Source: CAVVYA01 sp964577835 (lineage in GTDB: Bacteria; Pseudomonadota; Alphaproteobacteria; SMXQ01). From it: a stretch of 64,000 bases of DNA. Both the position numbers and the translations under genes were made by a program. The stretch spans positions 14,487 to 78,486 of the forward strand of contig CAZOBN010000002.1 of assembly GCA_964577835.1 (NCBI GenBank). The letters are read 5' to 3'. The notes under the pieces are model-generated. The model saw nothing but the letters and a program-made list of their open reading frames with translations. It searched no databases and was not told the DNA's origin. This document shows positions 45,237 through 54,476 of this stretch, piece by piece (position 1 is the first letter of the stretch; each line of letters begins with the position of its first letter).

Positions 45237-45932
45237 ATGCACGGTACCAACCTCCAAGCGACCCTCGACGCCACCATCAAGAGCGTGATGGACGACATCC
45301 GCTGGTTCGACTATTCGGCGAACCGCCTGACCAAGAAGGGCGCGGCGATCTATGTCCAGCAGCACGGCGTGTTCACCCGTCACAGCCGCCAGGCCTGGGC
45401 CTATGTGGTCGGCAATTGCCCGGAAGTGGACGTGCGCCGGTTCATCGTGCGCGAGAACCTGTTCGAGGAAGAGGGCTCCGACGAGAAGTCGCATTATCTG
45501 AAGCTCGTCCGTCTCGGTGTGCGCCTCGGCCTGACCGCCGAGCAGGTGCACAAGGCGCCCGCGTTGCCGACCACCCGCGCCGCCCTGCTGATCTGGGAAA
45601 CGCTCACCAAGGATCGCCACTGGATCATCGGCTGCGCGGCCAAGGCGACGCTGGAGCAGGTCAACCAGACCGAGTGCGGCGATATGTCCAATGTCGAAGG
45701 CCATCGCTGGATGAAGAAGCTCGGCCTGGCCAAGGAAGATGTCGAGTTCTGGCTGATGCATGACGAGCTCGACAAGGAGCATGGCTCGGGCGCGTTCGAA
45801 GGCATCCATCGCCATCTGGCCAATGCCCCCGGCATCGCCGAGGCCGATGTGGTGCGCGCGGTCGAGGATTCGATCACCGCCTGGAAGATCTTCCTCGACG
45901 GTATCGCCGTCGAGGCCGAGAAGAACGGCTGA
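45237..45932 (+). CDS. Haem-oxygenase-fold HDO-like protein (paralogue 1 of 2)
   Basis: This 231-residue all-helical protein has the TenA/PqqC/HDO pattern. Candidate metal residues are H43 (VQQHGVF), E77-E79 with H86 (NLFEEEGSDEKSHYLKL), E140 (ATLEQVN) and H175, D179, H182 (LMHDELDKEHGSG), three carboxylates and three His as in diiron HDO enzymes such as UndA, BesC and SznF. No enzyme of that group is known in this context. ATG 45237 has GGAG nine bases before it; an ATG at 45222 is weaker. A UbiD gene follows 40 bases on. Confidence 0.78.
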   Translation: MHGTNLQATLDATIKSVMDDIRWFDYSANRLTKKGAAIYVQQHGVFTRHSRQAWAYVVGNCPEVDVRRFIVRENLFEEEGSDEKSHYLKLVRLGVRLGLTAEQVHKAPALPTTRAALLIWETLTKDRHWIIGCAAKATLEQVNQTECGDMSNVEGHRWMKKLGLAKEDVEFWLMHDELDKEHGSGAFEGIHRHLANAPGIAEADVVRAVEDSITAWKIFLDGIAVEAEKNG

Positions 45933-45972
45933 GCATCGAGGTCGAGAAGAGCATGGCAGAAGAAGGACCCGG

Positions 45973-47448
45973 ATGATCCGCAACAGCGACGTCAAAGCCT
46001 GCTTCACCTACAGCGGCCTGCGCGACTGGATCGCGCAGGCCGACGCCATGGGTGAGCTGGAGCACATCACGGGCGCCGGTTGGGAGGAGGAGATCGGCAT
46101 GGCGACGGAGCTGGTCAACCGCTCCGAAACCGCGCCGTCGATCCTGTTCGACGAGATCCCGGGCTTTCCCAAGGGCTTCCGCGTGCTGACCAACGTCTAT
46201 GGCGGGCTGCGCAGCCGTATGACGCTCGGCTTTCCCGCCCATCTCACCAAATACGAGATGAGCGAAGCCTATATGGACAACTTCCTCAAGCAGCGCAGGA
46301 CGATCCCGGCGAGGATCGTCGAGACTGGGCCGGTGTTCGAGAACGTGACGACGGGCGACGACGTTGACCTGCTCAAGTTCCCGACGCCGAAGTGGCACGA
46401 GGAGGATGGCGGCCGCTACATCGGTACCGCCGGCTACAACGTCACCAAGGACCCGGACGAGGATTGGGTCAATATCGGAACCTACCGGGTCATGCTGCAC
46501 GGCAGGAATACCGTCGGGTTCTATATCTCGCCCGGCAAGCACGGCCGCATCCACCGCGACAAATACATGGCGCGCGGCGAGAAGATGCCGGTGGTCATCG
46601 TGTGCGGCGGCGACCCGCTGGTGTTCCTGAATTCTTCCACCGAGAGCCCCTATGGTGTCTCCGAATACGATATCGTCGGCGGATTGCGCGGCAAGGCGAT
46701 GGATCTGGTGCGCGGTCCGATCACCGGCCTGCCGTTTCCGGCCGACGCGGAGATCGTGCTCGAAGGCTGGATGGATCCGAACGTGCAGCAGCTCGAAGGT
46801 CCGTTCGGCGAATGGACCGGCTATTACGCTTCCGACGTGCGGCCGGAACCTGTCGTCACGGTCGAGGCGGTCTATCACCGAAACGATCCGATCCTGGTCG
46901 GCTGCCCGCCGCAGAAACCGCCGGAGGAATCGGCGCGCTACCGGTCGGTCATCCGCTCCGCCCTGCTGCGCGAGAATATCGCCAAGGCCGGCGTGCCGGA
47001 CGTCACCGCCGTATGGGGCCATGAGGTCGGCAACACCCGCATGCTGGTCGGCGTCGCCATCAAGCAGCGCTATGCCGGGCACGCGGCGCAAGCCGGACAC
47101 GTGGCCGCCATGTGCCATCTCGGCGCCTATGCCGGCAAATACATCGTGGTGTGCGACGACGATATCGACGTCACCGATTTGCAGGACCTGATCTGGGCGA
47201 TGATCTTCCGCTCCGATCCCGCCACCTCGATCGACATCATCAAGGAAGCCTGGTCGACGCCGCTCGATCCGCGCATCTCGCCGGAGCAGCGCGAGCAGAA
47301 GAACTACACGAACTCGCGCGCCATCATCAACGCATGCAAACCCTATCACTGGCGCGACGAGTTTCCGAAAACCAATCAGCCGTCGCCGGATCGGGTCCGG
47401 CGCACCATGGAAAAGTATGGTTATCTACTGCGCGGCAGCCGCGGCTAA
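45973..47448 (+). CDS. UbiD-family prenyl-FMN decarboxylase
   Basis: This 491-residue protein has the UbiD fold with the complete catalytic triad of the ferulate decarboxylase type: R172 (NIGTYR), E275 and E280 (EGPFGEW). It should decarboxylate, or carboxylate, an aromatic or alpha,beta-unsaturated acid using prenylated FMN. No UbiX prenyltransferase is present in the window, so the cofactor must come from elsewhere. It forms a unit with the HDO-like gene just upstream and the Bug gene 45 bases downstream. Confidence 0.9.
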   Translation: MIRNSDVKACFTYSGLRDWIAQADAMGELEHITGAGWEEEIGMATELVNRSETAPSILFDEIPGFPKGFRVLTNVYGGLRSRMTLGFPAHLTKYEMSEAYMDNFLKQRRTIPARIVETGPVFENVTTGDDVDLLKFPTPKWHEEDGGRYIGTAGYNVTKDPDEDWVNIGTYRVMLHGRNTVGFYISPGKHGRIHRDKYMARGEKMPVVIVCGGDPLVFLNSSTESPYGVSEYDIVGGLRGKAMDLVRGPITGLPFPADAEIVLEGWMDPNVQQLEGPFGEWTGYYASDVRPEPVVTVEAVYHRNDPILVGCPPQKPPEESARYRSVIRSALLRENIAKAGVPDVTAVWGHEVGNTRMLVGVAIKQRYAGHAAQAGHVAAMCHLGAYAGKYIVVCDDDIDVTDLQDLIWAMIFRSDPATSIDIIKEAWSTPLDPRISPEQREQKNYTNSRAIINACKPYHWRDEFPKTNQPSPDRVRRTMEKYGYLLRGSRG

Positions 47449-47492
47449 CAAGACAACAACAGCCGCGGTCTAGGGGTCAATGGGGAGGGATC

Positions 47493-48506
47493 ATGAGGAT
47501 CGTATTACGTAGCTTTGTCATAGGCTTATGTCTCGTCTCCGCAGCCGCGGCGGGGCCCGCCGCCGCGCAGGATTTCTATGCCGGCAAGACGGTGAACCTC
47601 TATATCGGGTTCGGCGCGGGCGGCGGCTACGATCTCTACAGCCGGCTGATCGCGCGCAACATCGGCGCCCATCTGCCGGGCAAGCCCTCCGTCGTCGCGA
47701 ACAACATGCCGGGCGCCGGCGGGCTGAAGGTGGTGAGCTATATGGCGACCATCGCGCCGAAGGACGGCACGGCGCTCGCCATGCCATCGGACGGCGTCGC
47801 GCTCGAGCAAGTGCTGGCGGCCAAGGCGCCGGAGTATGACGTGGGCAAGCTGCACTGGATCGGCCGCGTCGCATCCGCCACGACGATCTACGTCACCTGG
47901 CACACCTCGCCGACCAAGACCTTCGAGGACGCGCGCAAGCGCGAGACCATCCTGGGATCGAGCGGCGCCGGCATCACGGTCTATATGCCGCGCGCGCTCA
48001 ACGCGCTCTCGGGGGCCAAGTTTAAGCTCATCACCGGCTATCGGGGCTCGACCGAGGTGCTGCTCGCCATGGAGCGCGGCGAGGTCGAGGGTGCCTATTC
48101 GCTGCTGTCGGACTTCCGCGCGCGCAAGGGCGAATGGCTGCGCGATAAGACCGTCAACGTGCTGTTCTTCATCGGCGGCGAACGGGTGGCCGACTATCCC
48201 GACGTCCCGCTCGCCCACGAGACGGCCGCGACCGAGGACGACCGCCAGATTCTCAAGCTTCTCTCGGCCGGCGATATCGGCCGCGCCATCTTCACCACGC
48301 CCGGCGTGCCCGCCGATCAGGTGGTGGCCCTGCGCAAGGGTTTCGAGGCCATGCTCGCGGATCCGGCGTTCAAGGCCGATGCCGGGAAGGCCAAGCTCGA
48401 CCTCGAACCCATGAGCGGCGAGCGGCTGCAACGGACAGTCGAGGAAATGGTGAAGTTTCCCGCGCACTTGGTGAAGCGGGCGCGGGCGGCACGCGACGCG
48501 CAATAG
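47493..48506 (+). CDS. Bug/TctC-family periplasmic binding protein (3 of 5)
   Basis: This 337-residue protein has a signal peptide (LRSFVIGLCLVSAAAAGPAAAQ) and then KTVNLYIGFGAGGGYDLYSRLIARNIGAHLPG and VANNMPGAGGLKVVSYMA. GGGGAGGG precedes ATG 47493. It follows the UbiD gene and may recognise its substrate. Confidence 0.88.
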   Translation: MRIVLRSFVIGLCLVSAAAAGPAAAQDFYAGKTVNLYIGFGAGGGYDLYSRLIARNIGAHLPGKPSVVANNMPGAGGLKVVSYMATIAPKDGTALAMPSDGVALEQVLAAKAPEYDVGKLHWIGRVASATTIYVTWHTSPTKTFEDARKRETILGSSGAGITVYMPRALNALSGAKFKLITGYRGSTEVLLAMERGEVEGAYSLLSDFRARKGEWLRDKTVNVLFFIGGERVADYPDVPLAHETAATEDDRQILKLLSAGDIGRAIFTTPGVPADQVVALRKGFEAMLADPAFKADAGKAKLDLEPMSGERLQRTVEEMVKFPAHLVKRARAARDAQ

Positions 48507-48559
48507 CGATTTCAACCCGGTGGAGCCAATCCACCGCTGCAACAGGACAGGAACGGACC

Positions 48560-49579
48560 ATGAAGACCATGATGAAGGCGATGATCGGCGCGGCGGCCAT
48601 GCTGACGGCCCTGGCGTCTCCCGCGTTTGCCCAGTCGGCCGACAAGGCGCCGATCAACTACACGATCACCGGCGCCACCGTGCAGGGCTTCTATAAAGTC
48701 GTCGTCGATGCGCTGAACGGCGTCGTGCGCGAGGCATATCCGAATTCGGCCGCCAGCTTCAAGCCGTCGTCGCCCGCCGGCGGGCTGCAGATGATCAGCA
48801 CCCAGCAGGCGGATTTCGGCCTGGCCGTCAGCGCGCCGGAAATCGAATACGCGATCGAGGGCAAGGCGCCGTTCAAGGAATCGCTCAAGGGCAAGTTCTT
48901 CCATGTGCTGTTGCTGCATGAGCAGCAAGCCTTTCATCCGGTCATGACCAAGGAGTTCGCCGACCGTTACGGCGTGAAGAGCTTCGCCGACATCGCCGCC
49001 AAAAAGCCGCCCATGCGGGTGCATATCAACACGCTGGCGAACATCCAGGCCTCGGTCGGCTTCGCCGAGCTTGTGATGAATACCGCGGGCTTCTCCTCGG
49101 CCGATATCGAGAAGTGGGGCGGCAGCATCCATCGCGGCAACAGCGGCGAGGGCCTCGAGGCGCTCGCCGACGGCAAGGTCGACGTTTACCTCAACGGCGG
49201 GTTCCTGCTCGATTCGCGCCTGCGCGATCTGGCGCGCAAAAAGGATCTGGTGTGGATCGACAGCGACGAGGCCAAGCTCGCCCAGGCGCTCAAGAAGTGG
49301 AACTTCCATGTCGCCAAAGCGCCGAAGGCCTTCTACACGTTCCTCGATCGCGACATGCCGACCATCCTGCAATGGTCGAACATCAATGCCGGCGCCCATG
49401 TGCCTAACGAGGTGGTCTACAAATTCGTCAAGGCGCTCGACGAGGGCAAGGACAGGGTTCGCTCGATCCATCCGTCGCTTAAGGAATTCGACGGCGCCTT
49501 CATGGCGCGCAATCCGACCGGCCTGCCGTTCCATCCTGGCGCCGAGCGCTACTATCGCGAAAAAGGGCTGCTGAAATAA
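48560..49579 (+). CDS. TAXI-family TRAP-type binding protein
   Basis: This 339-residue secreted protein has a signal peptide (AMIGAAAMLTALASPAFAQ) and a TAXI-type body (ITGATVQGFYKVVVDALNGVVREAYPNS, GGLQMISTQQADFGLA). TAXI proteins usually pair with a fused 4TM-12TM TRAP permease, absent here. Why it sits among Bug proteins is unclear. Confidence 0.78.
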   Translation: MKTMMKAMIGAAAMLTALASPAFAQSADKAPINYTITGATVQGFYKVVVDALNGVVREAYPNSAASFKPSSPAGGLQMISTQQADFGLAVSAPEIEYAIEGKAPFKESLKGKFFHVLLLHEQQAFHPVMTKEFADRYGVKSFADIAAKKPPMRVHINTLANIQASVGFAELVMNTAGFSSADIEKWGGSIHRGNSGEGLEALADGKVDVYLNGGFLLDSRLRDLARKKDLVWIDSDEAKLAQALKKWNFHVAKAPKAFYTFLDRDMPTILQWSNINAGAHVPNEVVYKFVKALDEGKDRVRSIHPSLKEFDGAFMARNPTGLPFHPGAERYYREKGLLK

Positions 49580-49626
49580 TCTTCGGCCGAACGCCGGCTT
49601 CATTCTCGTATCGGGAGAACCCTGCC

Positions 49627-51105
49627 ATGAATACTGCAGTCGCCATGACGAAGCTGCCCCTGGGCCAGCGCAAGATGCTGATCGGCGGCGAGATGGTCGC
49701 CAGCGCGAGCGGCCAGTGGCTCGAGTCGATCAGTCCCGCCACCGAGGAGGTGATCGGCGCCGTGCCGCGCGGCAACAAGGAAGACATCGAGCGCGCCTAC
49801 CAGGCGGCGGCCAAGGCGCAGCCCGCGTGGGAGGGCTTGTCGCCGGCCAAGCGCGGCGAGTATCTCAACAAGCTCGCCGATGCGGTGATGAAGCGCGGCG
49901 AGGAAATCCTCAAAGTCGAGGTGATGGATACCGGCAACACGATCGCCAAGATGCGGTTCGACGTGGGGCTCGGCTGCGCTGCGCTGCGCTACTACGCGGG
50001 CCTGGCCTACGAGCTCAAGGGCGCGACCGTGCCCTCCACACCGGGCAATCTGCATTTCACCGTGCGCGAGGCCTATGGCGTGGTCGGGCGCATCATTCCG
50101 TTCAACCATCCGGTCATGTTCGCCATCGCCAAAATGGCGGCGCCGCTAATGGCCGGCAATACCATCATCATCAAGCCGTCGGAGCAGAGCCCGCTGTCCG
50201 CCGCCATCCTCGGCGAGGAGTGTGCGCGCGTGCTGCCGCCCGGCGTCGTCAATATCGTCACCGGGCTGGGCGCCGAAGCCGGCGATCCGCTGGTGCGCCA
50301 TCCCGCCATCAAGCGCCTCGCCTTCATCGGCTCGGTCAAGACGGGCATGGCGATCCAGCGCGCCGCGGCGGAAGTGGCGGTCAAGGTGGTGTCGCTCGAG
50401 CTCGGCGGCAAGAATCCGATGATCGTGTTTCCCGACGTGGATATCGAGAAGGCGGTCAATGGCGCGATCGCCGGCATGAACTTCGCCTGGCAGGGCCAGT
50501 CCTGCGGCTCGACCAGCCGGCTGTTCCTGCACGAGTCGATCCACGACAAGTTCCTCGACCTGCTGGTCAAGAAGGTGAGCACGCTCAAGGTCGGCGATCC
50601 GCTGGATGAATCGTCGCAGATGGGCCCGATCAACTCCAAGGCCCACTACGAGAAGGTGCTGCACTACATCAAGGCGGGCCAGGAGGACGGCGCCCGGCTG
50701 ATGACCGGCGGCAAGCGGCCGAGCGGCAAGGGCTTCGAAAAGGGCTTCTGGGTCGAGCCCACGGTCTTCGCCGATGTGCAGCCGACCATGCGCATCGCGC
50801 GCGAGGAGATCTTCGGGCCGGTGCTTTCGGTGTTCAAATGGAGCGACCTGGACCAGGTGATCGAGACCGCCAATTCGGTCGAATACGGCCTGACCGGCGC
50901 AATCTGGACCAACCAGCTCAACGTGGCGCTCAAGACCGCCCTACGGGTCAAGTCGGGCTATGTCTGGATCAACGGCAGCTCGGCCCACTATATGGCCATG
51001 CCGTTCGGCGGCTACCGCAACTCCGGCACCGGCCGCGAGGAAGGGCTGGAAGAGCTGCTTTCCTATACCGAGGAGAAGTCCGTGCATGTGATGCTGGGCG
51101 CCTAG
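49627..51105 (+). CDS. NAD(P)-dependent aldehyde dehydrogenase
   Basis: This 492-residue protein has the catalytic pair E258 (SLELGGKNP) and C293 (GQSCGSTSR), plus FNHPVMF near 159 for cofactor binding. It should oxidise an aldehyde to the acid; the aldolase in this cluster would produce one. The family match is generic, in the benzaldehyde/betaine aldehyde group. Its stop codon is formed by the first three bases of the 103-base repeat copy 2. Confidence 0.9.
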   Translation: MNTAVAMTKLPLGQRKMLIGGEMVASASGQWLESISPATEEVIGAVPRGNKEDIERAYQAAAKAQPAWEGLSPAKRGEYLNKLADAVMKRGEEILKVEVMDTGNTIAKMRFDVGLGCAALRYYAGLAYELKGATVPSTPGNLHFTVREAYGVVGRIIPFNHPVMFAIAKMAAPLMAGNTIIIKPSEQSPLSAAILGEECARVLPPGVVNIVTGLGAEAGDPLVRHPAIKRLAFIGSVKTGMAIQRAAAEVAVKVVSLELGGKNPMIVFPDVDIEKAVNGAIAGMNFAWQGQSCGSTSRLFLHESIHDKFLDLLVKKVSTLKVGDPLDESSQMGPINSKAHYEKVLHYIKAGQEDGARLMTGGKRPSGKGFEKGFWVEPTVFADVQPTMRIAREEIFGPVLSVFKWSDLDQVIETANSVEYGLTGAIWTNQLNVALKTALRVKSGYVWINGSSAHYMAMPFGGYRNSGTGREEGLEELLSYTEEKSVHVMLGA

Positions 51106-51205
51106 ACCATGATCCGCTTCCGTGGAATCGGATCATGGTCTCGAGTCTTGATTTCGTCGCGTTTTCTACGCCGAACCGGTATCCACTTCGGTGGAAAACG
51201 CTCTA
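51103..51205. repeat. 103-base palindromic intergenic repeat, copy 2
   Basis: It matches 13181-13283 at about 95 of 103 positions. The outer arms read AGACCATGATCCG and CGGATCATGGTCT; compared with copy 1, a G-C pair has become C-G on both sides. The TAG stop of the aldehyde dehydrogenase is its first codon. Confidence 0.88.
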
Positions 51206-51332
51206 AGGCCCTGGCCGCGGGCGCTGGTGCTCTCGGACGGGGTGGGTTTCATCGTGATTCCCGCGCCGTTCGATGCTAAGCTTTGAGCACAATGGTTTTC
51301 GTTTAACGAAAAATCACGGCAGGGACAAGATC

Positions 51333-52406
51333 ATGAAATCTGACACAGGGCGTTCCGCCATACTTGGGCTCGGCGTCGGCATGCTGGCGCTGGCCATCGG
51401 CATTTCGGGGGCCGCGGCCCAGAGCGCGGTCTCGTTCAAGGACAAGACCGTTACCATGATCATCGGTTATCCGCCGGGTGGCGGCACCGATGCGTCGGGC
51501 CGGTTGATCGCGCAATTCCTCACCAGACACATGCCGGGCAGCCCGAACCTCGTGGTGCGTAACATGCCGGGCGCCGAGGGTCTCACCTCGCTCAATTACT
51601 TCGTCGAGCAGGTCAAGCCGGACGGCCTGACCATCACCATGGGCTCCAGCGTCCAGGTCGATCCGCTGAGCTACCGCGCGCCGCAGGTCCATTACGACCC
51701 GATGAAATTCCACTACATCGGCGGCGTCGGCCGCGGCGGTTCGATGATCATCATCGACAACGAGGGGCTGAAGAAGATCAACGATCCGAAGGGCGATCCG
51801 GCGGCGATCGGCTCGATCGGCGGCGTGCCGCGCTCGGCCATGCAGACGGTAGCTTGGGGCATTGAGCATCTCGGCTGGAACGCCAAGTGGGTGGTGGGTT
51901 ATCGCGGCACCAACGACGTGATGATCGCGCTGGAACGCGGCGAGGTGAACCTGACTTCGACCGGCAACATGTTCCAGCTCGAGAAGCTGCTGCAGACCGG
52001 CAAGTTCCATATCCTGGCCCAGACCGGCACGCTGCAGGGCGGCAAGGTGATGCCACGTCCGGAATTCGCCAATGCCCCGCTCTTCCCCGAGATGATGAAG
52101 GGCAAGATCAAGGATCCGGTGGCGCTCAAGGCCTTCGACTACTGGCAGAGCATCGTCGCGACCGACAAGTGGCTCGCTCTGCCGCCGGGCACACCGGCCA
52201 ATATCGTCAAGACCTATAACGAGTCGTTCGAGCGGCTGATGAAGGACAAGGAATTCACCGAGCTCGGCAAGAAGATCAGCGAGGATTTCGAGCCCATGTC
52301 GCGCGTCGATGTGGAGGTCCTGATCAAGACCCTGAGCGACACGCCCAACGAGGCGCTCGGCTATATGAAGGCGATCCTGCAGAAGCAGGGCTTGAGCGTG
52401 AAATAA
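51333..52406 (+). CDS. Bug/TctC-family periplasmic binding protein (4 of 5)
   Basis: This 357-residue protein has a signal peptide (ILGLGVGMLALAIGISGAAAQ) and the Bug body KTVTMIIGYPPGGGTDASGRLIAQFLTRHMPG, VVRNMPGAEGLTSLNYF. ATG 51333 is chosen to place the signal peptide. A strong terminator follows, ending the first block of the catabolic region. Confidence 0.87.
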   Translation: MKSDTGRSAILGLGVGMLALAIGISGAAAQSAVSFKDKTVTMIIGYPPGGGTDASGRLIAQFLTRHMPGSPNLVVRNMPGAEGLTSLNYFVEQVKPDGLTITMGSSVQVDPLSYRAPQVHYDPMKFHYIGGVGRGGSMIIIDNEGLKKINDPKGDPAAIGSIGGVPRSAMQTVAWGIEHLGWNAKWVVGYRGTNDVMIALERGEVNLTSTGNMFQLEKLLQTGKFHILAQTGTLQGGKVMPRPEFANAPLFPEMMKGKIKDPVALKAFDYWQSIVATDKWLALPPGTPANIVKTYNESFERLMKDKEFTELGKKISEDFEPMSRVDVEVLIKTLSDTPNEALGYMKAILQKQGLSVK

Positions 52407-52444
52407 CATCGGCTGCCCCCAGGGGCGGTTTTAGGCTAACATGC

Positions 52445-52476
52445 AAGGCAGGCACCTTCGGGTGCCTGCCTTTTTT
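52445..52476 (+). terminator. Rho-independent terminator with UUCG loop
   Basis: A perfect 12-base stem (AAGGCAGGCACC with GGTGCCTGCCTT) closes a TTCG tetraloop and is followed by a run of T. It separates the catabolic region from queDE. Confidence 0.93.
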
Positions 52477-52571
52477 GTATGGCATGCGATTGCCGGCCGG
52501 CCCGTGCGGGCCAATGATAGTCCGCCGGTCCAGGGATCAGCGCCGCCGGCGACCCCAACCTCGAGTTACGG

Positions 52572-53108
52572 ATGTTCAGTCTCGTCTTCACCCGCCGCTA
52601 CAGCATGGCGCACCGGTTGTTCTCGGACCGCTCGCTCAAATGCGCGATTCCGCACGGTCACAACGAGATCGTCACCGCGCGCATCGCGGCGCCGTCGCCG
52701 GAGCGGCTCGACGGACGGTCCAACATGGTGGCGCCGTTCGAGAGCACCAAGAAGCAGTGGCATGCCTGGATCGACAACGCGGTCGATCATGCCCTGCAGC
52801 TCGGCGAGCAGGATCCGCTGATCGACTACTTCCGCCGCTCCGAGCCGGACAAGCTCGACCGCCTGCTGATCATGCCGGGCGATCCCACGACGGAACTGCT
52901 CGCCGCCTGCTTCATGGCCAAGCTCAACGCCTTCCTCGACGACCAGGGCGAGCGGCTGCGCTGCGTCGAGCTCACCATCGAAGAAACGCCGACCAATGCC
53001 GTGATCTTCGCCGGCGATCCGGCCGATGCGCTGCCCGAGCAGACCGGCGCCAACCGCATGCCGTGGTGGCGCCGACCGGACATGAGCATCAACGATCTCG
53101 CCGGCTGA
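52572..53108 (+). CDS. queD: 6-carboxytetrahydropterin synthase family protein
   Basis: This 178-residue protein has the zinc His residues H14, H28 and H30 (MAHRL; IPHGHN) and the catalytic C24 (KCAIPHGHN) of the QueD/PTPS family. QueD makes carboxytetrahydropterin from dihydroneopterin triphosphate in queuosine synthesis. It is longer than typical QueD (about 120 residues), with an insertion in the middle. queE follows four bases on. Confidence 0.88.
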   Translation: MFSLVFTRRYSMAHRLFSDRSLKCAIPHGHNEIVTARIAAPSPERLDGRSNMVAPFESTKKQWHAWIDNAVDHALQLGEQDPLIDYFRRSEPDKLDRLLIMPGDPTTELLAACFMAKLNAFLDDQGERLRCVELTIEETPTNAVIFAGDPADALPEQTGANRMPWWRRPDMSINDLAG

Positions 53109-53112
53109 ACCG

Positions 53113-53853
53113 ATGTCCGCCGTCACGGCAAAGCCGATCAGGGTGTCCGAGATCTTCGGCCCGACGGTGCAGGGCGAGGGACTGCTGATTGGCCGGCCCA
53201 CCGTCTTCGTGCGCACCGGCGGCTGCGACTTCCGCTGCAGTTGGTGCGACACGCTCTACGCGGTTTTGCCCGAGCATCGCGACGAATGGCGCGCGATGTC
53301 GCCCGCCACCATCATTGCCGACGTGGAGCGGCTGTCCGGTGGCAGGCCTATTCTGATCACCCTGTCGGGCGGTAATCCGGCGCTGCAGCCGTTGCAGCCG
53401 CTGATCGCGCTCGGCCGCGACAAGGGCTACAGCTTCGCCATGGAAACCCAGGGCTCCGTGGCGCAACCCTGGTTCGCCGACCTTGATTGGCTGGTTCTCA
53501 GCCCCAAGCCGCCGTCCTCGGGTATGACCATGGATTGGGAGTTGTTCGACGATTGCCTGGTCCAGGCGGCGGGGCGTCCCACCATCCACCTGAAATTCGT
53601 CGTGTTCGATCAGGCCGACTACGATTTCGCGCGGGCTGTGGCGGCGCGCTACCCTGGCCTGCCGGTTTGCCTGCAGGTCGGCAACCACACCCCGGCCGAG
53701 CCCAATCCCGCAGGGCACGGCGGCGTCGACCAGGCCGGTCTGATGGCTCGCTTCCGCTGGCTGGTCGAGCGCGTGGCGGCCGACCACTGGCATGAGGTGA
53801 CGGTCTTGCCCCAGCTTCATGTATTGGCCTGGGGCAACCAGCGCGGGGTGTAA
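53113..53853 (+). CDS. queE: 7-carboxy-7-deazaguanine synthase
   Basis: This 246-residue radical SAM protein has C38, C42 and C45 in a CX3CX2C cluster (GGCDFRCSWCDT), the arrangement of QueE, and FGPTVQGEGLLIGRPT at the N-terminus. It converts the QueD product to 7-carboxy-7-deazaguanine. With queD it forms a two-gene unit; queC and queF are not here. Confidence 0.92.
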   Translation: MSAVTAKPIRVSEIFGPTVQGEGLLIGRPTVFVRTGGCDFRCSWCDTLYAVLPEHRDEWRAMSPATIIADVERLSGGRPILITLSGGNPALQPLQPLIALGRDKGYSFAMETQGSVAQPWFADLDWLVLSPKPPSSGMTMDWELFDDCLVQAAGRPTIHLKFVVFDQADYDFARAVAARYPGLPVCLQVGNHTPAEPNPAGHGGVDQAGLMARFRWLVERVAADHWHEVTVLPQLHVLAWGNQRGV

Positions 53854-54011
53854 CCGTGGGACTCCATCGCGCTTGCGTGCGAGGGACGTGAGTCAAGCAC
53901 GGCCGTCATATCCACCAAGCGGCGCTGCCGCTCGCAGATCGAGGTGAACATCGCCACCAGGTGCGCCGACGATGCGATAGGGCGGCTTGATCTGCGGGCA
54001 GCCACTCGCGA

Positions 54012-54413
54012 TCACAGCAAGCCTTGAGCGGCAAGATACGCGATCGCGGCGATGGCAGTCAGCCCCAAGGCGACGGAGGCAGGCGCCAGCAGCACCATGG
54101 TCGCCGCATCCCTGCCTTCGACAGGCCCGCTCGCCGTGATGAAATCGTGCTCGGCCCAGTCTCGAAGCGACGGCTGCGCCGCCGCCGGGGCTTGGTCGGC
54201 GCGCTGTAGGCGAGACAAGGCGTAAGGCACCAGGGCGAACATGATGGACAGGAATGTCGCGATGGCGAGTTGCAGCGCGGTGTAACCGTCCGCGCCGAAG
54301 GCGAGCCAAACGGCCGCCGTCAGCCATACCAAGCAGCCGAGCAAGGCGCCGTAGACGGCCGGGTGCAGGCCGGCTTCGGTCGGACTATTGCGGCGGGCGT
54401 GAATGATGGACAT
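54012..54413 (-). CDS. Hypothetical membrane protein under a FixK/FNR box
   Basis: This 133-residue protein has three probable helices (VYGALLGCLVWLTAAVWLAFG, LQLAIATFLSIMFALVPYA, and ALGLTAIAAIAYLAAQGLL) and a soluble loop between the second and third. GGAGG lies five bases before ATG 54413. A perfect FixK/FNR box lies 64-77 bases upstream. Low-oxygen expression and some role in respiration are likely; the family is not recognised. Confidence 0.7.
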   Translation of the reverse strand: MSIIHARRNSPTEAGLHPAVYGALLGCLVWLTAAVWLAFGADGYTALQLAIATFLSIMFALVPYALSRLQRADQAPAAAQPSLRDWAEHDFITASGPVEGRDAATMVLLAPASVALGLTAIAAIAYLAAQGLL

Positions 54414-54476
54414 CGAATCCTCCAATACCGCTATTACTTAGGTATCGAATGATCATGGATGAGGCGTGCCTTGGCA

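Noticed and set aside
52477..52571. Possible preQ1 riboswitch before queD
   Set aside because: I found no preQ1-I type short hairpin with an A-rich tail, nor a clear preQ1-II layout. A covariance search would settle it.
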